A stretch of DNA of 8,273 bases from Candidatus Methanophaga sp. GoMg3.2. Its GTDB lineage: Archaea > Halobacteriota > Syntropharchaeia > Alkanophagales > Methanospirareceae. Each line of letters opens with the position of its first letter. Position 1 is the first letter of the stretch. Under the pieces are notes generated by a model. It was not told the origin of the DNA and did not search any database. It saw only the letters and a program-made list of their open reading frames with translations. Positions 5,373 to 8,273 of the stretch are shown piece by piece. The translations under genes were made by a program, and so were the position numbers. The stretch covers positions 1 to 8,273 of the forward strand of contig QBUN01000321.1 in NCBI GenBank assembly GCA_013180565.1, written 5' to 3'.

Positions 5373-7153
5373 TGAAAATGAACCCATCGCTCGACCCAGC
5401 GGAGTCGGCTTATCAGCCGATTGCAACGAAGCTAAAATCCATCTCTTGGGAAGAATTCGAAATCGTAACCGCGAGCCTCGTCTCGGAAATAGGGTTTTGT
5501 GACGTCCACAGACTCACCCGCGGTAGTCAACAGGGTAAAGACATCATTGGGACTTGGGAAAGCCGATTTGTTCTAGGTCACCGCGTCCCTTTTAGGTTTC
5601 AATGCAAACACAAACAAAAGGCATCTTACCTGAGAAAGAAGGACCTTGGAGATAGCCTAACAGATTTCCTCCTACAAAGCAGAGATGAGGTCCTTGTTAT
5701 AGTCACCAATGGTCAGCTAAGCAATGATCTTATAGACCAGATGGACAATGCCGCTGACAAAGGAGTCTATGCCATCTGCCAGAATCAGCTCATCCGATTA
5801 ATCACTTCATGCCCAGAAACTGCTGAGGCTTTTCTTGGACTAACACCTGACTTGCGCGAGTCGACGAGGCAGTTCTTCGAGGTAAGAGATTGGATTGAGG
5901 CTATCTGTAGCAATGCAGCATCGAGCGACTTCAAGGTGACATTGCATCGCTTCTGGACCGATCCATACACGTGGTTCTTCCACCAAGACACGACTGGGAG
6001 ACTACACAGACAATGGACGACTTCCGGGGGTGAATTCCGTCTGAGCTGCCAAAACTCTAGCCTAGAGATCCAGGATGTCTCCGGCCTGACGCTGACTTTG
6101 ATAGACAGAAAGCCTCTGCCTGAGTTCGCGATCATAAACACGACACCCAAAGGCGGACAAAGCCTAAAACGGGTCAGTATCAATCTCTCTGATAACCTGG
6201 GCAGCTTTGATCTGAGCCCGGATGATGCGTATTTGGCGCCTGGCGAAAGTTATAACTGTCTAATTGATTTCCGGCCGGTGGATCCAGGAATCTACACGTT
6301 CCAAGTCCGTTGGGAGGGTGGAGGCGGGTCAAAAAGAATTCGAGAGAGCGATATCTACACGATTATCTCATTGCCCGATCCACTTCCCGCGAGTTACGTC
6401 GACTTGCTCGTATCTTGCCCCCAGAGTCTTATTATTATCGAAACCCTATTCTGTATGTCTCCCGAAGAACGACTAGAGAAATTCGGGAGCCAAGGCAGCG
6501 ATCTATTCCTCTTTAGGAAGAAGTCTGGAGAACTTGTCATCAAGTATTGCCGCAAAACAGCCACAGAGCGCAGTATCTCAAACATGAAGGAAATACCTGT
6601 TGACCACCCTCTCGCAAGCATCCTAGTCGCTGAGAGCAATTCCGCGACAATAGTTCGTTATTACCATTTACTTGATTGTAAAGATTGGGCTGATGAGTGG
6701 CTCGACCGTTCCGGACCTCGTGCTCAGTTGTCAAGAGCAGTGTCACTTAAGACCAACGGTGCTGATGTTAGGCTGATCCAAGATGCGCTGTTAAAAGCAC
6801 ACGAGCGGGTCCCGTGGCATCCAAAGCTCAATACAACCTATGCCGCCATATATTACTCCTTGGGCTATCGAGGTTACGCTCAGTTCTACATGGGCATTGC
6901 ATACACCGCATCACCGAACAATCCAATCGTTGCTGGTATGCACTTCCTTCTCCAAACGGCCATCAGAAAACACCCGGTCCAGTCAACATACACCAAGTCA
7001 TTAGATGGCATGGCCGAACAAGGTTTCTTACGCATAATTTCTCTTGCCAACACCGGTGTAACCCGCTTTCCCAAAAGCTACGGGGATGCTGCGCGTGTCG
7101 CTTTTCCAGATAACCCTGAAATGCAAGATAGCTGGATGAACCAATGCTGGTGA
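5369..7153 (+). CDS. Mrr-like PD-(D/E)xK nuclease-domain protein with C-terminal helical repeats
   Basis: Counted from the ATG at 5369, the protein has 594 residues. Residues about 25-150 look like an Mrr-type restriction endonuclease fold: a helix with WEEFE (27-31), then RGSQQGKDI with Asp58, then FRFQCKHK with Gln78 and Lys80, giving the D...QxK nuclease signature, followed by strands such as VLVIVTNG. Residues about 215-335 look like a beta-sandwich, closing with a glycine-rich EGGGGS hinge. About 345-450 is an unassigned alpha/beta part. Residues about 450-540 are helices resembling TPR or related repeats. This order suggests a DNA-cutting defence effector with protein- or ligand-sensing parts, but function is inferred. 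An in-frame TTG at 5324 would add 15 lysine- and asparagine-rich residues; I prefer the ATG because the short upstream ORF stops on it. Its codons look more GC-rich than the neighbouring membrane genes, which hints at separate acquisition. No methylase is adjacent. Confidence 0.8.
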   Translation: MMKMNPSLDPAESAYQPIATKLKSISWEEFEIVTASLVSEIGFCDVHRLTRGSQQGKDIIGTWESRFVLGHRVPFRFQCKHKQKASYLRKKDLGDSLTDFLLQSRDEVLVIVTNGQLSNDLIDQMDNAADKGVYAICQNQLIRLITSCPETAEAFLGLTPDLRESTRQFFEVRDWIEAICSNAASSDFKVTLHRFWTDPYTWFFHQDTTGRLHRQWTTSGGEFRLSCQNSSLEIQDVSGLTLTLIDRKPLPEFAIINTTPKGGQSLKRVSINLSDNLGSFDLSPDDAYLAPGESYNCLIDFRPVDPGIYTFQVRWEGGGGSKRIRESDIYTIISLPDPLPASYVDLLVSCPQSLIIIETLFCMSPEERLEKFGSQGSDLFLFRKKSGELVIKYCRKTATERSISNMKEIPVDHPLASILVAESNSATIVRYYHLLDCKDWADEWLDRSGPRAQLSRAVSLKTNGADVRLIQDALLKAHERVPWHPKLNTTYAAIYYSLGYRGYAQFYMGIAYTASPNNPIVAGMHFLLQTAIRKHPVQSTYTKSLDGMAEQGFLRIISLANTGVTRFPKSYGDAARVAFPDNPEMQDSWMNQCW

Positions 7154-7424
7154 GTTGTCTCTTCAAGTCGGTCATCTAGACTCGCTAGCCTTTATATTGG
7201 GGAAATGCATATAAACCGATTTCTTATTTCATTCATGGGATTTCCCGCAATTTGGTGATTTGTTTCTCTTTCTGCTGAGATTTTTACAGTTTCTGCCGTC
7301 ATTTCGTTCTCAAAAAAGTTCCGATGTAAAGCATTTGCGTCACCAAAAGATATGGCAATCACTGTTTCCGCTCACCCTTACAAGGGTATCCCCCCTGCCA
7401 TGCCACTCTAACTTCAATCCCCTT
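7154..7424. other. intergenic region without a convincing gene
   Basis: These 271 bases separate the convergent nuclease and PIN genes. I see only frames of up to about 36 codons within it that lack ribosome sites, including minus-strand ones at 7192-7302 and 7340-7438, the latter running into the PIN gene 3' end. Two inverted repeats are visible: GGGAAAT (7200-7206) with ATTTCCC (7240-7246), and ACCCTT with AAGGGT across two bases (7374-7387). The second could mark the end of the PIN transcript. Nothing resembles a tRNA, CRISPR or insertion sequence. Confidence 0.4.
7374..7387. repeat. near-perfect 14-bp palindrome downstream of the PIN gene
   Basis: ACCCTT and AAGGGT flank two bases, about 40 bases past the PIN gene stop on the minus strand. 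It may be a transcript-end hairpin or a small protein-binding site; position is the only support. Confidence 0.3.
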
Positions 7425-7997
7425 TTAGCAGCTACCATCTTGACTGTCAAGGCAGTCTCCCTCATAGCTTTTAATTAACTTTTGGACAAAATGGGTAGAA
7501 TATCTCCTTTTTGTTTCTTCCTGATACCCATCTAATATTTTAACAAAATCATCCACAGATTTCACTTTTATATTACCTCCCTTCACGGCATGAAGGATTA
7601 TATCGCCCGCAGTTAGAACCAAGATCTCCTTATACGGGGGATGGTGCCGAGGAAGATAGATCACTGCATGATCCTCGGAAATCACGTTTTTTATTCCCGT
7701 GTTTTTCGCATGAGCCATTATCAGCGCATCTGCATAGTGAATTTCGCCGATTAGCGTTGAAAGATATGAATTTGTAGTCAATTCAACAGCATCATTTATA
7801 TCTCTTTGAGAAGGTCTTATAAATTTCATGAACCCCGCCTCCAACCAATTTCTGATATTTTTTCTTGCTTTTTGATCTGAAATTTCTTTTTCGATTTCAC
7901 TTAGCAAAATGACTTCGTCAAAAATATCTTTCAAGAGATCCTTTCTTTTATAATCCACCCAGTCCAGTAGGAAACAGGTATTAATAATGCCCTTCAT
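7425..7997 (-). CDS. PIN-domain protein, probable toxin of a VapBC-like pair
   Basis: PIN domains are metal-dependent RNases, most often the toxin in toxin-antitoxin pairs, cutting tRNA or rRNA. The fold is visible: strand one with IINTCFLLD (4-12), the helix with SEIEKEI (34-39, Glu38 or Glu36 as the second acidic residue), HYADALIMAHA with Asp90, and NVISEDHA with Asp109. The first acidic residue, normally Asp in a DTS/DTN-like motif, is Asn6 here, so metal binding may be weakened or the protein may act as a binder. At 190 residues it is longer than a typical PIN toxin of about 130-140; residues from about 125 form an extra C-terminal part with GDIILHAVKGG and a polar tail. The ATG at 7997 overlaps the stop of the upstream gene as ATGA, strongly suggesting one operon. 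Confidence 0.8.
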   Translation of the reverse strand: MKGIINTCFLLDWVDYKRKDLLKDIFDEVILLSEIEKEISDQKARKNIRNWLEAGFMKFIRPSQRDINDAVELTTNSYLSTLIGEIHYADALIMAHAKNTGIKNVISEDHAVIYLPRHHPPYKEILVLTAGDIILHAVKGGNIKVKSVDDFVKILDGYQEETKRRYSTHFVQKLIKSYEGDCLDSQDGSC

Positions 7998-8273
7998 TTT
8001 TCAACTATCAAGAAAATATCTGCTTTTTTCCGATGCACGTTGATGACATCTATTGGAACTCCTGCGTTATCCGCTGCGATATGAAGGTTTCCAGTGTCCA
8101 AAAGGTAGAATAATCCTTTTTGTAGCCTCTTAGGCAATTTTGAGATGTATTCCCAGTTTACGTTCTCTCTCATCTCTTTTCGTATTTTTTCCAGCTTATA
8201 TCTCGCTATAAATTCTCTAATCGCTTTTTCGGTTATCGTCTCTATATCTAATCCCGTATCCTTAGAGATGAAC
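7994..8273 (-). CDS. partial antitoxin-like protein upstream of the PIN gene
   Basis: The frame is open from the window edge to TGA at 7996-7994 and gives the last 92 residues; the start lies outside. The visible N-terminal part (SKDTGLDIETITEKAIREFI) reads like the two helices of a ribbon-helix-helix DNA-binding domain, as in VapB-type antitoxins. A charged helical linker follows (KLEKIRKEMREN), then a C-terminal segment (LHIAADNAGVPIDVINVHRK) resembling the small helix-turn-helix-like motif of UPF0175-type antitoxins. Four-base overlap with the PIN gene and the order antitoxin then toxin fit a toxin-antitoxin operon that would repress itself through the DNA-binding domain. The family call rests on pattern, not on a search. 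Confidence 0.65.
   Translation of the reverse strand, partial: FISKDTGLDIETITEKAIREFIARYKLEKIRKEMRENVNWEYISKLPKRLQKGLFYLLDTGNLHIAADNAGVPIDVINVHRKKADIFLIVEK

Noticed and set aside
7192..7302. 36-codon minus-strand ORF (MTAETVKISAE start) considered as a small antitoxin
   Set aside because: The start looks antitoxin-like, but it is too short for a ribbon-helix-helix domain and has no ribosome site or partner gene.
7340..7438. 32-codon minus-strand ORF starting within the PIN gene 3' end
   Set aside because: No ribosome site, no recognisable motif and a large overlap with the PIN frame; likely chance.

Overview
The window looks archaeal. The TrpC and TrpD proteins read as archaeal-type enzymes, AT-rich TATA-like boxes lie upstream of several genes, one Shine-Dalgarno is close to perfect (AGGTGAT), and some starts are non-ATG. 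I suspect a methanogen-related or anaerobic alkane-oxidising euryarchaeal lineage, but that is only an impression; nothing here fixes the taxon.

Layout. About 5.1 kb is a disrupted tryptophan-biosynthesis locus on the minus strand. In transcription order it holds an intact trpD (5140-4133), a broken 3' piece of a second trpD (about 2997-2740), and two tandem full-length trpC copies (1817-1038 and 925-167) that are about 90% identical in protein. Two unrelated membrane-protein genes on the opposite strand sit in the gaps: 2058-2723 between trpC and the trpD piece, and 3080-3979 between the piece and intact trpD. A 66-bp imperfect palindrome built of GATTTACACG-like decamers separates the two trpC copies. 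A 23-codon ORF just upstream of the 2058 gene reads like the first residues of a type I restriction HsdR subunit.

From 5.3 kb on the window is accessory and defence-like. Divergent from trpD is a large protein (5369-7153) with an Mrr-like PD-(D/E)xK nuclease domain, a beta-sandwich-like middle and an alpha-helical repeat-like C-terminus. After 271 bp without a convincing gene comes a minus-strand toxin-antitoxin-like pair: a PIN-domain protein (7997-7425) and, cut by the window edge, its ribbon-helix-helix-like partner (7994-8273). The two overlap by ATGA.

How the genes fit together. TrpD makes phosphoribosyl anthranilate and TrpC closes the indole ring after the intervening TrpF step; trpE, trpG, trpF, trpA and trpB are not in the window. 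The repeats of trpC and of the trpD 3' end, with opposite-strand genes between them, suggest repeated duplication and insertion in a once compact trpD-trpC segment. The inserted genes have no evident role in tryptophan synthesis.
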